Made by a program: the position numbers and the translations under genes
Assembly: GCA_000231825.2 (NCBI GenBank)
Contig: JH720304.1
Span: forward strand, 286,724-350,723
Source of the DNA: Tetrahymena elliotti 4EA
Taxonomy: Eukaryota; Ciliophora; Oligohymenophorea; Hymenostomatida; Tetrahymenidae
Length of the DNA: 64,000 nt
Direction: 5' to 3'
Notes under the pieces: model-generated
Database searches by the model: none
The model's input: only the letters and a program-made list of their open reading frames with translations
What the model was told of the DNA's origin: nothing
In this document: one piece after another, positions 24,061-36,537 of the stretch
How positions within the stretch are numbered: the first letter of the stretch is position 1
Layout of the letters: each line of letters starts with the position of its first letter

Positions 24061-25430
24061 CTTGTATAAAATACTTTAAAAATGCAATAAAAAAAATATT
24101 TTTAACAACAAAAACACTTATTTTTACTCACTTTCAAATCATTTTTCTAAATTTTTTCATCTTTCAAAAAATACATTTGAGAAAATAATAAATTTATCTT
24201 TTTTATGTATTATATAAAAATACTCTTTAATAGATTGAAAAGATAATTAATTTGAATTTTTTAGTAATAAATTTATATTAAAATTTAGATTTTTTTCTTA
24301 CTCTTATTTTCTTTCTGACAAATTAACATTTATTATTCTAAATATTTTAAACAAAAAGCAATGAAAATGTATCACTAAAGATTTTTCAACTCCAATCAAA
24401 TTCTTAATCGAAATAAAAAAATAATTTTCACTTCATTGTAATAAAGTAGAAATAAAAAAGAAATTTAACTTCACCTAATTTTTAAATAGCAGAAATTAAA
24501 AAAATTTACATTTAACTTATTATCTGATAAGTTTAGGTTACTGACAAAAAAAAACATAAAATTTATTTAATAACAGCTTATTGAGTAATCAAATAATAAA
24601 TTAAAGTAATGATGAAGAAATAATTTCTACTTTATCATTTTTTAATCACAAAATTTGTTTTTAAAATACTTTTTCTTTGAATGAGGATATTAAATTTACA
24701 AAAATATACATGCTTTAAATAAAAAATTTTTATGGCTTTTTAGTTTAGCATTTTTAATTAGTTAATTGGATTCCATTTTAGTTTTAAAAGCACATATGTT
24801 TAAAGCTTAATAAAAAAATCATTTAAAGATGCACTGTACTAATAAATTAAACAAAAACTAACTAACTATCTATCTTGTGTTTTATTGTAATTAAAAATTT
24901 TTAAGAGACTGATTTCTAAGTGATTTTAAGGCTTTCTTTCTTTATTTCTTTTTCTACATTTAAGAATTATCAAGGAAATCTTAAGATTACCCTTCTTTAT
25001 TTGCTTCTTTTTTGGAAATTTTAAGTATTAATTTGGGATGTTTAAGTAATTCATTGTTTTTTTTATTGAATTGTAATTTTCATGCTTATGATACTCCTTG
25101 TTTGCTTGCTTGCTTGTTTTCTTTTTATTTGCCTTTTTTTGAAACTTTTAATAATTTTTTTGGGGACTTTTTTCACATTCATTGATTATTATATTTTTTA
25201 TATAGAATGTTAGAAAATTTGGATTACTTTTCTGAATAAAATGATTATTCTTGTAAAATGGTTTACACTAATTTTTAAAATACTGAAAAATAATTAAAAG
25301 CTTTTTTTAAAGTAGAAACTAAAATAAAATAAAGAAGAAAGGGATTTGAACTATTTGTTAAAATTCTGAAACACTTGTTAATTGCACTTGGTCATACAAA
25401 AAAAATAGGCTAGAAAAATAAAGATTGCTA
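24061..25430. other. AT-rich intergenic stretch
   Basis: No gene supported. It contains long T runs on the plus strand (24890-25200). Confidence 0.5.
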
Positions 25431-26222
25431 TCACTCATTAATGATTTTTTTTTATTTTTTATAATAGGAAATATTTTAAATGAGAGCGTTTTGCTGATGG
25501 GCATCTAAAATCATTTATATTTACTTTTTAAAAGATTCTTTATCTTTTATTTTAGACTATCCAAGCCATATTTAATCACAATTCTATAAAAAGTTAACAA
25601 AAATCCCAGATAAGTTAGAGTTTTAAAGCAAATTTCTCACTTTTAAGCTGAATCTCCCACAATTCTAAAGATTTTGTTAAACCCTAAGCTTGATATGGCA
25701 AAATGACCAACTATCTGAAGTGAGTTATTCATAATTTATTCTTTACTTTTCTGTGGTTTGGTACAAAATGTGATTTGAAAAGGCGTAAACAATATTTTTA
25801 TAGAAGTTATTTTTTGATTTCTGCAAGAAGTCTAGAACGTCTTACTTTACATCTTTGTTTTACAAAAGAGTTGAATTTTGATGAAAGTATAAAGACAAAT
25901 TTGTTAACGATCTATCTTAATGAATAAAAAAAATACCTTTATTACAAGAGCTTTAAAAAATTTTTTGTTCATCATTTAATGAATTTGAAGGAGAGTCCTA
26001 CTTTACCGCTTAGTTATTAACGAATGCATTTATGTATTCATCATAATATTTATTGTTCATATTAATATTGCTGCTTTTCTCTTGCTTTATCAATTTGTAG
26101 GAGCATAGTCTTTCAGATTTTTTCTTCCTTTTTTAAATAACTTTCGTCTTGCTTGGGCTCACTTCAGGTTATGTCTGAATACTTTAGGCACTAATTAATC
26201 GATATTTAGCAAATTGTGGCAT
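25431..26222 (-). CDS. CGRF-family protein, two-exon paralog B
   Basis: Exon 1 is 25937-26222 and exon 2 is 25431-25852, with an 84-bp GT...AG intron in phase 1, the same position and phase as in the gene at 21134-21937. The product is 235 residues. The start MPQFAKYR at 26222 matches MSQIAKYK of the paralog. Exon 2 reads DFLQKSKNNFYKNIVYAF, then SWSFCHIKLRV, CGRFSLKVRNL and WLGQSKIKDKESFKKQI, and ends QKKIINE. No in-frame TGA interrupts it. It completes a set of five apparently intact members in 24 kb. Function unknown. Confidence 0.75.
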
Positions 26223-28267
26223 TTTTTATAAAGAATTTTGTTATTTTTGTTGTCTTTATATCTGTGTATTGTTAGTTATTTTAAAGAGAAATTATATTAA
26301 TTAATATGTGTGCTAATTAATTAACAAAAAATGACTTTTTCTTTTGTTTTTTGGAAAATTTCTACGTATGTTTCTCAGTCTATTTACCAAAAAATAATAG
26401 GAATATATTATTATAATTTAGTAAGTTTTGATTTATTTTAATTATAATCAGAAGATTATGGTTTAACTTTTTAAGTATAATTATATGCTTTACATTACTT
26501 GCTTTTTTGTTATTTTTCAAACTTTTCTTTATTAAAATCTATCTAACTCAACATAACTTTTTGTGTTCTTCACTATTCTTAAAGCTCTAGCTTTTTGACT
26601 TATAATATTTTATTTTTCTGTTTTCCTTAAATGCATTGATGAATTAAATAAAAAGGTTCTTTTCGCTTTTTATTCGTAATATTAAAAAAGATGATCTATA
26701 GGCTAAAATAGATTCAGTATGCTTGTAATTTTAATAACCAAATGCATATATTTTATTTATTTTTGGTTTGTTTTATCTCAAAGATATTATAATTAATTTA
26801 CCCAGAATCTGGAATCTGAATAAAAATTCTAAGTACAATTAGAACAAAAAATATTATTATTTTTGAGTTTTTTTACTTTTTGGATATAATTCCATGATAA
26901 TTGTATTAAAATACTCTATCATTTAGCTTAAAAAAAATCATTTTAACCATCTCCTAATAAAATTTAAAATTATAGCGCTATAATTATTTTTAAAAATTTT
27001 GCATTCTCCTCAAAGTAACTAGTAATTAATTAAACAAAGATTAAGTGTATTTGTTTAATTTGAAAGGTTTAGAGGCTAAATACCATGGTTCAAAAAAGAC
27101 AACTTTTTAAAATTACTCGATATTTTAATTTTTAAAATAAATTTTTATCCCATAAAATCTTTTAGAATTTATGTTGAAACCATTAGACAATCGTGTTTTA
27201 ACCTTTACTCATTTAATAATGCATTAAAATTGCAAGCATTCATTTAGTACATTAAATATCATCAATAATTAATTCAAATAAAATAAGAAAGTTTAAAGAA
27301 ATAATACAAAATCAGTATTTAGGGTCTATATGCTTTTAGTGATTAGAAATCAAAACATTATTTGATTTTGATAACAAACAAATTGTTTACAATACTTGCT
27401 GCTTTTTTCTTCTTAATTCAATCATTAATTAATTTTCTTCTTTCACCTTTGCATGGATATAATTTAATTTAGGCACTAAGAAATATCAATTATTATTTAA
27501 TTTTGCAAAAAGTATTCAAGTGATTTTTAAAAAGCGAAGAAAGCCTCTTTGCATATTGAACAAATTGAAGATATTATTTATTTTAAGAAGCACATTTAAA
27601 TGATAAGTATTTATTTATTAACACTGATTTTAATGACGCAATAACACTCATTTTTACATCTCTGTAAATAATAATTATAATTATGAATACAAACTTGCAT
27701 CTTGAACAAAATATTATTGTAATTCTATTTTATACATTTCTAACATGGTTTTATTAAGTTCTTTACTTGTTTATATAAATCCATTGAAGCTTTATTAACT
27801 TTTTGGAAACTCTTCATATTTTCTATACCGATTCTCAATAATAATTATTTAAAATATAAATATTGTAACCTCATCATTCATAGGTTTTAATAGAAATCAC
27901 TTTAATTACTAAACAATCAAATATTTATTTTTTAACTTAAAGAATTCAGTTTCTAATTCAGTCAGTCATCTGTTTGTCTGATTCACTTAGAAAAGAGGAA
28001 ATAAAAGAGTGAAAAACATTAAAATTATTCGATTACTAATTACATGCTCATATTTCAAAAAGTGTATTTTCCTTTTTACTTTTAATTCGATTCATTTACT
28101 GATAAAAATATTACTAAAAAATCATAGAAAACTGAAACATAATAGAGTTTATTCTATTACTAATAATTTTATGCAATGATATATAGTTATATATAGAGGT
28201 AGATAGATATAAAGATTTTAAATCTAATTGCTAATTAAATTGATTTATTTGTTTTATATTTATTTTT
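26223..28267. other. AT-rich intergenic stretch; boundary of the repetitive half
   Basis: No gene, RNA or clear repeat found. It separates the duplicated, fast-evolving left part from the single-copy right part, and contains the region downstream of the IFT172 stop. Confidence 0.5.
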
Positions 28268-31200
28268 TCAATTTGGAGGATTATTGCACCAAGGACAATT
28301 TGCAAAGTTTTGTAAGTACATAGACCAATATTCTTTGAGACCTCCTTTTCCGCAACTTCTGCAGTTAACATATGTTCCTTTTAATAGAGGCTATCCAGTT
28401 AAAATACAGGTATCAACTTCAGTTTTGCATTTGGGGCATGTTTGACATCCTTCATATATTTAAGTACGACAGTTTTCACAGTTACGGATAGGTAAATCTT
28501 TTTCTATTTTAGCATTGTAACTTACTTCCAAAATCCAGTTACGTATTCCTTCAACTTAATTAGAGTCTATTAAGTTCTTTTCAGGAATGAGTTCTACAGA
28601 ATAAGGAGAAGGAATATCAGTATTTAAGAAAGCTTAGTTATCTCCAGTTTCTGCACTGTTAGGATCTTCTATAACTTCAAAGATATCCAAATATCTGTTT
28701 AAGACAACAAAAGCATATGTCAGCCAATTCTATTTATTTAAAATTTATTTAATTACTATAAAAAGAAGCCCTTAACATCTAAATGTTTTTGTAATTATTG
28801 TATTTAATAAAATATTAATTTAGATTGAATTTTTACTTATTTTTTGCAAGCAACACCAGCATCGTAGAATAATTTATCCATACGAATCACATCACCATAT
28901 CTCAACATTGAAATTGAAGTTCTTGCATAAAGAGCACTCATATTTTTCTTTTCATAAATATTCTTCAAGTTTGCTAAGTGAGCAATAGTTAAATATTTAT
29001 GGAACTATCTTCCAACTTGTGACTAGTCTTCTTTAGATCCTTATAAGAGTTTATAAAAATTGTACAAAGCAGTACGTAAACTGCTAATTTCTTTAGGATC
29101 ACATTCAACAAATATTTCTAAGCAAAGATTGATGTAATGCTTAAAGTTTTCAGGAATCAACTACATTCCATAGTAAGCATAAGCTTCAATAGTTTCACCA
29201 AATTTACCATTTTCCATTGTAAATTTGACATAACGTCTCATTATTTTAGCAAGTACTTCAGGACCTTAGCTCTAAGATGTGTCCAAAGCTTATTTCCAAT
29301 CTGTTATTTCAAAAAATATTTTTAAAATAAAAAAAATGATTAATTTTTAAAATTATTGTTTTAATTTAAGAAAAACCCATTTCATTCTTTTTAAAAGAAT
29401 TAACCTTTCATTGCAGATAAAAGAATAAAATTTCTTTAAGCGTGCAAAAATCAGAATGATTTTTCCTGTATCAAGATTTTGTAAGAAGATTTGATATTTC
29501 ATTTAAATTAACTCTCGTATTATTGTTTGTTATTACATCAGTATGTAATTCAAAAATTTGGAAATGGGAAATATTAAAACAAATTTTAATAAGGTAGATC
29601 TTTAATTATATATATTTAGCCTCAAAATAAAATAGTATCTTATGAATTATTCAGAGATTTGTATGAAAGTGATAATACATAATGTGTTTGAGTTTTTATA
29701 AATGTAAATGTAAATGTAAATTTTAAAGGCTTTTCATGATATTAAAAAGAATAACATTTTACCTCCTTTTGAAATCATCATTTCTAGAGCTTAGTCTACA
29801 TGACCACCATCAAGCATATATTTGGTATCTACTTTAGTTGTGGCTTCACTATATTATAATTGTTGGATACGTTATAGCATCTTCTATGTGAACTAAAATG
29901 TATTTTAAGTAAAAGTTTTAAATAAATTAATTTCTCTTGTAAAAATATAATTACATCAGGGTTACTGACTTATTGAGCACATTATTTAGCTTTGTTGTAA
30001 TTTTATAATTCAAGATAGAGGATAGAGGCTTCTTAATAGAATCCAAAATTTTCATAAATATCAGCTGATTACTCAATTTTATTTAAATTCTATAATCCTT
30101 TAGCAACTATTTTAACTACTTCTTGTAATCTGTCCTTTACATAAGCTTAAGCAATCTATATAGCTTTATTCCAGACTGCGACCTAGATTAATGATAAAAA
30201 AATTTAAAAAGCCGAAAATTTCTTTTTTTAAATTTTATTACGACTGTGTTTTCATCACAATTTTCAGGAGTAACGTTGAGATAAGAATCAATAGCTTTAT
30301 TGTAATCTCTGCTATCTTCAGAAACTCTACCATTTTATATGTAGTCTTCACCAGTCATGGCACCACCTCTACCTGCTTATTGATGTTATGAAGTAAGTTC
30401 TGAAAGAAGGTGAGGAGCTTCCTTTTTGGCTACTCTAAAGGCATCTTGCCAATTCTAAATATCCTTGTACATTTTAACAGCTAATTCTGGTTTCTTAGCT
30501 TGAATAAAGCAATTTTCAGCTTTCTTATATTCTCTTTTTTCAATGAATGTACGAGCCTAGTTCATAAGAATATTACCTATGCTCTATTTTTAATGTATTT
30601 TTGCAACTTACAAAGCAGCTTAGTAGTCACCTAAATGCTCATACATATTAATAGCTTCTTCAGGTTTTCCTGCCTTAATGAAATGTTCTTCAGCTTCTTT
30701 GTATCTGCGATTAATAATTTCATAAATTAAAATACAAAAAATATGTAAAAAAAGTTAATTACCTCTTGTTATCTTCAAGCTCAAATGCATACTTTAAGTG
30801 GACATCTGGCTTTTTATGGATAGCCTTTTAGGCCATTCTGAAAGCTTCTTCAAATTCTTTTCTGTCACAAAGATATTCAATAACTGCATCAATCAAATTA
30901 TATTTCAAAAGAATCTTCATACCAGCGTCAGGACCCAAAGTTTCAGCCCATTATTTTGCAAGTTCGCATGTTTCCTTATCAGATCCATAGAGTTTGCAGC
31001 ATCTGACGGCATCTTCCCAGTTACCGTTTGATTGATACATGTCAACAGCAGCATGCCAAGCACCAGCTTCAATGTAATGGTGTTCAGCTTACTTTAAGTT
31101 TCCAGCACGTTGTAATCTTTAACCAATTTGCAAATGAGTATCTCTTAACTATTTAGGTCTATACTTACCCACTAAACGAAGCATAGATTCATATTGCTCA

Positions 31201-34200
31201 CTTCTTTGATACATATCAATAGCACGATCGTATTCATCAACTTAGCAGTAGAGTTTCTCAGCTTCCTTAAAGAGATTTTATTCTTAGAATTTAATAGCTT
31301 ACTTGACATATAATTACACTATTTCAGTTTCAGGGAGATTTTCACGAGCAACGCGAAGAGCATGTTCCCACTTAGAAGCCTTTGCATACATCTCAAAGGC
31401 TTCAACAGCTAATCCGGCCTTCAAGTAATACTTCTCTCCAAAATCGTATTGACGAACATCAGCATAATGTTTAGCAATCTATCTGTAGAAAGGACGAGCC
31501 ATTTCAGGAGTTTAATGTTATAAAAGTTGAATTGCTTTACTCCATTATCTAGAGTTAATACTAGCTTCAATAGCCTTCTAATAAGATCCAGCTTCAATAT
31601 AATGGTTAACTGCACTCTCAGTCTACTTCTAACTTACTAACCAATCACCGCATTTCTCTTCTAATTCACGTCTTTAATTTTAAAAGTTAAATTTAAAAAA
31701 AGGTTGGATTTTTACATTCATATTTTTATTTTGTTTAATAGTTTCATAAATTTATGATAAGTCTTGATTTAAAAATAAAATAAATTTTTTACACTAAATT
31801 TGGTTGGACTCTTTTAGCAAGATCGATTGCCTTCTTGTAAGAATTACCTTCACGATACATTTAGAGAGCCTTAGGATATTATTCCATTTATTCAAAGAAT
31901 TCACCAGCTCTTTCATACATTCCTGCATTTTTAAGAGCTACAGCAATATTTTCAAGAATATCTTGAGGAAAGGAGTGATCATAGGTAAATACAACATTAG
32001 CAGCCTTAGCAGGGAGATTACCTTATAAGTAAAGTTAGACAGCCTTGTTGAATTCTCTTTCGTTTTCTTTAACTTCGGCAGCCTGTTTTATTAATAGGTA
32101 AAAAATTTTATAAATAAAATAATTAATGAATCAATTACCTTAGCTTCTTATTTTGTCTTCAACAACCAAGTATAATAGTTCTCCTTGAGTTCTTTAACTT
32201 GAGGATGGTTTTTCTTTTCAGCAATCTTAATAGATTCATCCCATTTGTGTAACTCTTGATACATCTCCATAGCTTCTTCAACTTCTTCATGATCCAATAA
32301 GATAGCTTCTGCTCTGTGGAATTACTTATCTAAGATAGCTAACTTTGCTTGAGCTTTGTAATAGTTAATACCTTCTTCACTTTCTCTGGCAAGTTTAGAG
32401 ATCTTTCTTAAGTAAGAAGCTTTGCAAATATCACCTAATGAAGCATAACAATGTTCAGCAACAACTATATTTTACTCCTCAAGAGCAAGTTTAGATAAAG
32501 TTTTCCAGTTAGCTTCTGTATCAGCATTCATTTCTAATGGATCAAGAATAGTTGCGGCCTTTTCAAGATCACCAGATTCAATGGCAAAACCAAAATTGAT
32601 TAAATTTTCATCTAAGCTGTAAGGAACTACATTATTTCCTTCATTTACCATGACATCAGTCTTACCTATTAGTTAAAATATTTAGAATCTAATCATAATA
32701 AACAATTAATTTATTACCTCCAGTTCTTTCAATAGATTCTACTTCTCCCTTAATGTTGTAGATGGTAACTTTATCAGGGTTTTCGATGGAATACCAAACA
32801 CATAAATTTTATCTATTTTATGCAACGACTACATCTGATTCAGGAACCCATTAAGCATAACTACAATAACTAAGAAGAGTGTTTTTGGTTTGAGTCTTGA
32901 TGTTGTAAAGATATAGTTATCTTCTCTTGTCTCTAAATAAGAGCTTATTAGCATGAGTATTAAGCTCTAAGAAATCAATTTTAGAGTCATGAAGAATTTA
33001 GGCAATATTTGAGTTACTCATGAGATCTTAAATATAAATGGTTTGTAAATCTAAAAGATAGGCAATCATTTTAGTTTATTTAACACTGTGGTAATTTAAT
33101 CTTGCAGAAATCAAATTAGTTTTCATGTGCTCAGTTCTACAGTTACCAAGAGGTTCATTATTTCCATATTCAATTAAGGTTAATTCACCACTGCTGAAGA
33201 CCATGCAAACGCCAGGATTAGAAAAGTCATACTTTTCCTTTCCATCATTTCTCCATGGAATTTCTGAACATTTGTCAACTTCTAGATCAGCTACAATGAT
33301 GGTATCGTAAGTATTACCAACAGCAAAACGGTCTTAGAAAATATTAATTTTGGTGATTTCAGCTCCCTAAGCACTTCTGACAACAGATTTTCTTCCAGAA
33401 GATAATGTTTTAACAACAATCTATGAAGGAGAAACATAATTTAATTCAAACTTTCCCTTGTAATTAATCATTTTGAATGAGGCGTTATACCAATCAACAC
33501 TTCCACAAAGAGAACCAGTTACCAATTTTGAACCATCATTTTTCCAAGCAAGGGCTGTAACAGTATAGTAATTTTCAATTTATTTAACACCTATTTCTTC
33601 CCAATGATTTCTTCTGGAATTGTAATGATAGACATAAAATCTAATTTTTAAAAACAATTTTAAAAATGAGAAATAAAAAGAAATAAAGATTGCATAAATA
33701 AAAAAATAAGATTTCTGTTTTGATTTGAAGAGATTAATTGATAAATAAGAAGATAACTTAAAGAAAGCGAATTTTTGTTTTTATTAATATTTGTTAGTTG
33801 ATTTTTGTTATTTGATTTCAAATAATTTTTAAATAATTAATTCCCTAATTAACTCTTTTTTCTATATAAAAATATTATTCTCCTAAGAAGATTGTCTGCC
33901 TTATTTATTTTCTTTTTTTTTTATCCATTTGGGTTTTTTAATTTCAACTTATTCATGCTAAATCTATTTTTAAAATGTTTATTTTACCTATTGAAGTTAC
34001 CCAAAACAACTGTATCTCCTGATGGGTTGAATGCAGCTATAGTGAATTCTCTAATTTTATCATCATTAGTATAATCAAAACGTTATAAATGACTTCCTTA
34101 AGCATCATAAAATGAAACTTTTCCATCATTACCAGCTGCAACAACATGTTCTCCCCAACCTAAGGCATATGGAATTGAGTGATGAGTTACAATTTTTTTA

Positions 34201-35311
34201 CCAAATGCATAGATTGTTCCATCTAAGTGACCGCTAACAAAATTTTCTCCATCTTTGCATGCTGCTAAACTAACAACATAACTATCAGTTGAATACATCA
34301 CTTATGACTGTTGTAATTAAAAATGAATTAAAATCATGTTACTTAATAGCTAATAAACTATTTACTTTATTTGAACGGAGAATACCAGCCTTGACTTTAC
34401 CTTCAGCCAAACCAAAAATAACTTCTCCTGCACGTTCATGAGGCCAGCAAAGGCATGTAACTGAGGAAGAAGTAGGGAATTTATTACAAATAGATTTTTT
34501 TTCACCCCATTCCTTGCCAATCTTATAGACAAAAACTATATTATCTGATTATGCGACTGCTACCTTTTCACTGTCTGGAGAAAAAGCTACTGCTCTAACA
34601 ACATATGACTTTTGTCCCTAATTATTTATAATTTTTTGTTTATTCCAATAGAAACGCTATAAAATAAATATTTTTAAAACTCAAAGGAAATTAAATGAAT
34701 TTTCATTCAACTTTTAGCTTTCAAATCTAAAATATTTTATGCTCTTAAATTCATGCAATCCTACTTTTAAAAGAATCTATCTGGATTATTTGTTTGGATT
34801 TTATAGCTGCTTCCTTTTTTATTATTATAATTATGATCTAAATAAATACCTTGTCTGATGGCTTAGTCATAAACTTATCTTTACGCTATCCTTGCTCATC
34901 AAATAAATGTACTACCTTTTATAATATAAAAATATGTAAATTTAATGCTCAAGCAACAACAAATGGAGATTTAAATTCTTTAATCGCTAAATTTTGAATC
35001 ATTTCTATTCTTATGATGTAAGTATTTTAACTAGATTTTGGAAATAAAGAGCTTTTAAGTGCTTAATATATGAAAATTAAATAGAAACCTAACTTAAAAA
35101 GAAAAAAAAATAACACTTATCGCATATGGAAAAAGTATGGAAATTAGGTTTGTTAAAGCTTTAAATAATCAAATATTTTAAATATTACTCTTTCAGCTGT
35201 ACAAACTGCAAGCTTTTTTGCTCCATGCTAATTAGGAGACCATGCTACTGATGAAATCTTTTACATTCCATCTACAGGTGGAATGATATTTCCAAAATAA
35301 GCAAGTTTCAT
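28268..35311 (-). CDS. IFT172: intraflagellar transport protein IFT172 homolog
   Basis: Thirteen exons, minus strand: 35189-35311, 34850-34915, 34366-34656, 33988-34307, 32718-33640, 32139-32665, 31793-32082, 30763-31671, 30242-30704, 29955-30182, 29763-29892, 28837-29300, 28268-28729. All phases join to 1731 residues, close to the 1749 of human IFT172. The N-terminal third is WD40 propellers ([38 protein letters not shown]). After about residue 630 come TPR-like helical repeats rich in YxxAGxWxxA patterns. The last 80 residues hold four CxxC pairs (CENC, CPKC, CRSC, CPWC), a probable zinc-binding end. IFT172 is a subunit of IFT-B, needed for cilium assembly and train turnaround at the ciliary tip. 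Identity is certain; exon edges rest on GT...AG and conservation. Confidence 0.97.
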
Positions 35312-35410
35312 TTCTTTACTTTATAAAATTAAAGCAAATACCTTTATTATTTCTTTTTTATTTTATTTTTTTATTTTTTTTTCTTTTTTAAAAATTTGAA
35401 ATTTATTCAA

Positions 35411-35990
35411 TCAAAAACACAAAACCTTTATCAAACTAAGTAGTCTCTATGGAATTTAATCAATTGTTTGTTGTTTATCAAAATGAATGGATTTGTATTT
35501 TGCATTTACAGATCCTTTTACAAAAACAAGATTACCATTAATAATCGAATTTATTTATTTTATTTAATTTAATTATTTATTATTCACAACATTTTATAAT
35601 TTTAATTTTCATTCAACATTTCTGAAAAATTTTTTTTTAATTTTATGATATGAAATGACTGAATATTTAAAATTTTAACTACCTCTTTACAAAGTTTTCT
35701 ATCTCATCAAAATAATTTAAATACTTGGCTGATCTAGTTGATGTCTTTGATGTGTTTGATATTAAAATACTTAATGAAATCAATTTCATAAAAACTCATA
35801 AACTGATTTAAATCAAATTACTCAGCAGAAATAAGCTCATTTTAATTATTTATCAAGGCTATATTTGAATTTATTTTAGCAAGTTTTTTAAAAATAATTA
35901 AAATGAATTTAAAAAATATGTTTCCAAATATAAAAAACAAAGAATCTTCATTTTAATTGTGAAAAATAATTTTTAGAAAAATTTAATTAG
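35411..35990 (-). pseudogene. possible small gene or gene remnant upstream of IFT172
   Basis: The minus strand shows two protein-like blocks. One, ending at a TGA at 35411, reads NGNLVFVKGSVNAKYK and then HFDKQQTIDQIPQRLLS. The other, about 35690-35800, reads TRSAKYLNYFDEIENFVK. Both are less AT-rich than true spacer, but I found no pair of splice sites that joins them in frame, and TGA codons lie between. It may be a broken gene, or a real one with an exon structure I cannot resolve. It lies directly upstream of the IFT172 ATG, on the same strand. Confidence 0.35.
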
Positions 35991-36000
35991 GTAAAGAGAG

Positions 36001-36537
36001 AATAAGAAAATTTGAAAAAAGAAATGAGAGAGTGAAATTTTTGAATAATATCTTTTGAGTAAAATTTAAATCATATTAAAATTAATCAAATTTAAAAAGA
36101 ATGAAAATTTAAAATGGAAAATAAGAATAAAATTAACAACTTTATTTTACAATAATTATTCAATCAATATCATTCAAATATACAAATGATTGATTGATAA
36201 TTAAGTTAATAGCTTGAACTCAAATAATCCAATTAAAAATTAAATAACAAAGCAATTACATTAATTTGTTTGTTTGTTTGATATTCATCATACAAAGATA
36301 CCAATTTTTGAATGTAAAAAATTTTTAAGGTACAAGACTAATAAATTAAATAATACTAATACATTAGAGAAATTCAAAAAAATAAATAGGTCTTTGTTTT
36401 AGCTAAATTAAATAATATTAAAGAATAAAATATTTTTCGCCACAAAAAATTTAAACTTAAAGGATTTATAATAGGATACAAGCTCATTTAGAATCAAAAT
36501 TATTTAGAAACCAAACTAGACTTAATTAATAATAAAT
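36001..36537. promoter_or_regulatory. upstream region between divergent genes
   Basis: Very AT-rich, with no gene. It is the 5' flank of the FHA-domain gene and faces the minus-strand genes to the left. I see no specific promoter motif. Confidence 0.35.

Noticed and set aside
30590..30620. GTAAGT-like donor inside IFT172 exon 9
   Set aside because: It reads in frame as LQVAK within a conserved TPR block; splicing there would remove conserved sequence.
28268..35311. Several plus-strand frames of 60-77 residues
   Set aside because: All are antisense to IFT172 exons and disappear once the minus strand is read with TAA and TAG as glutamine.
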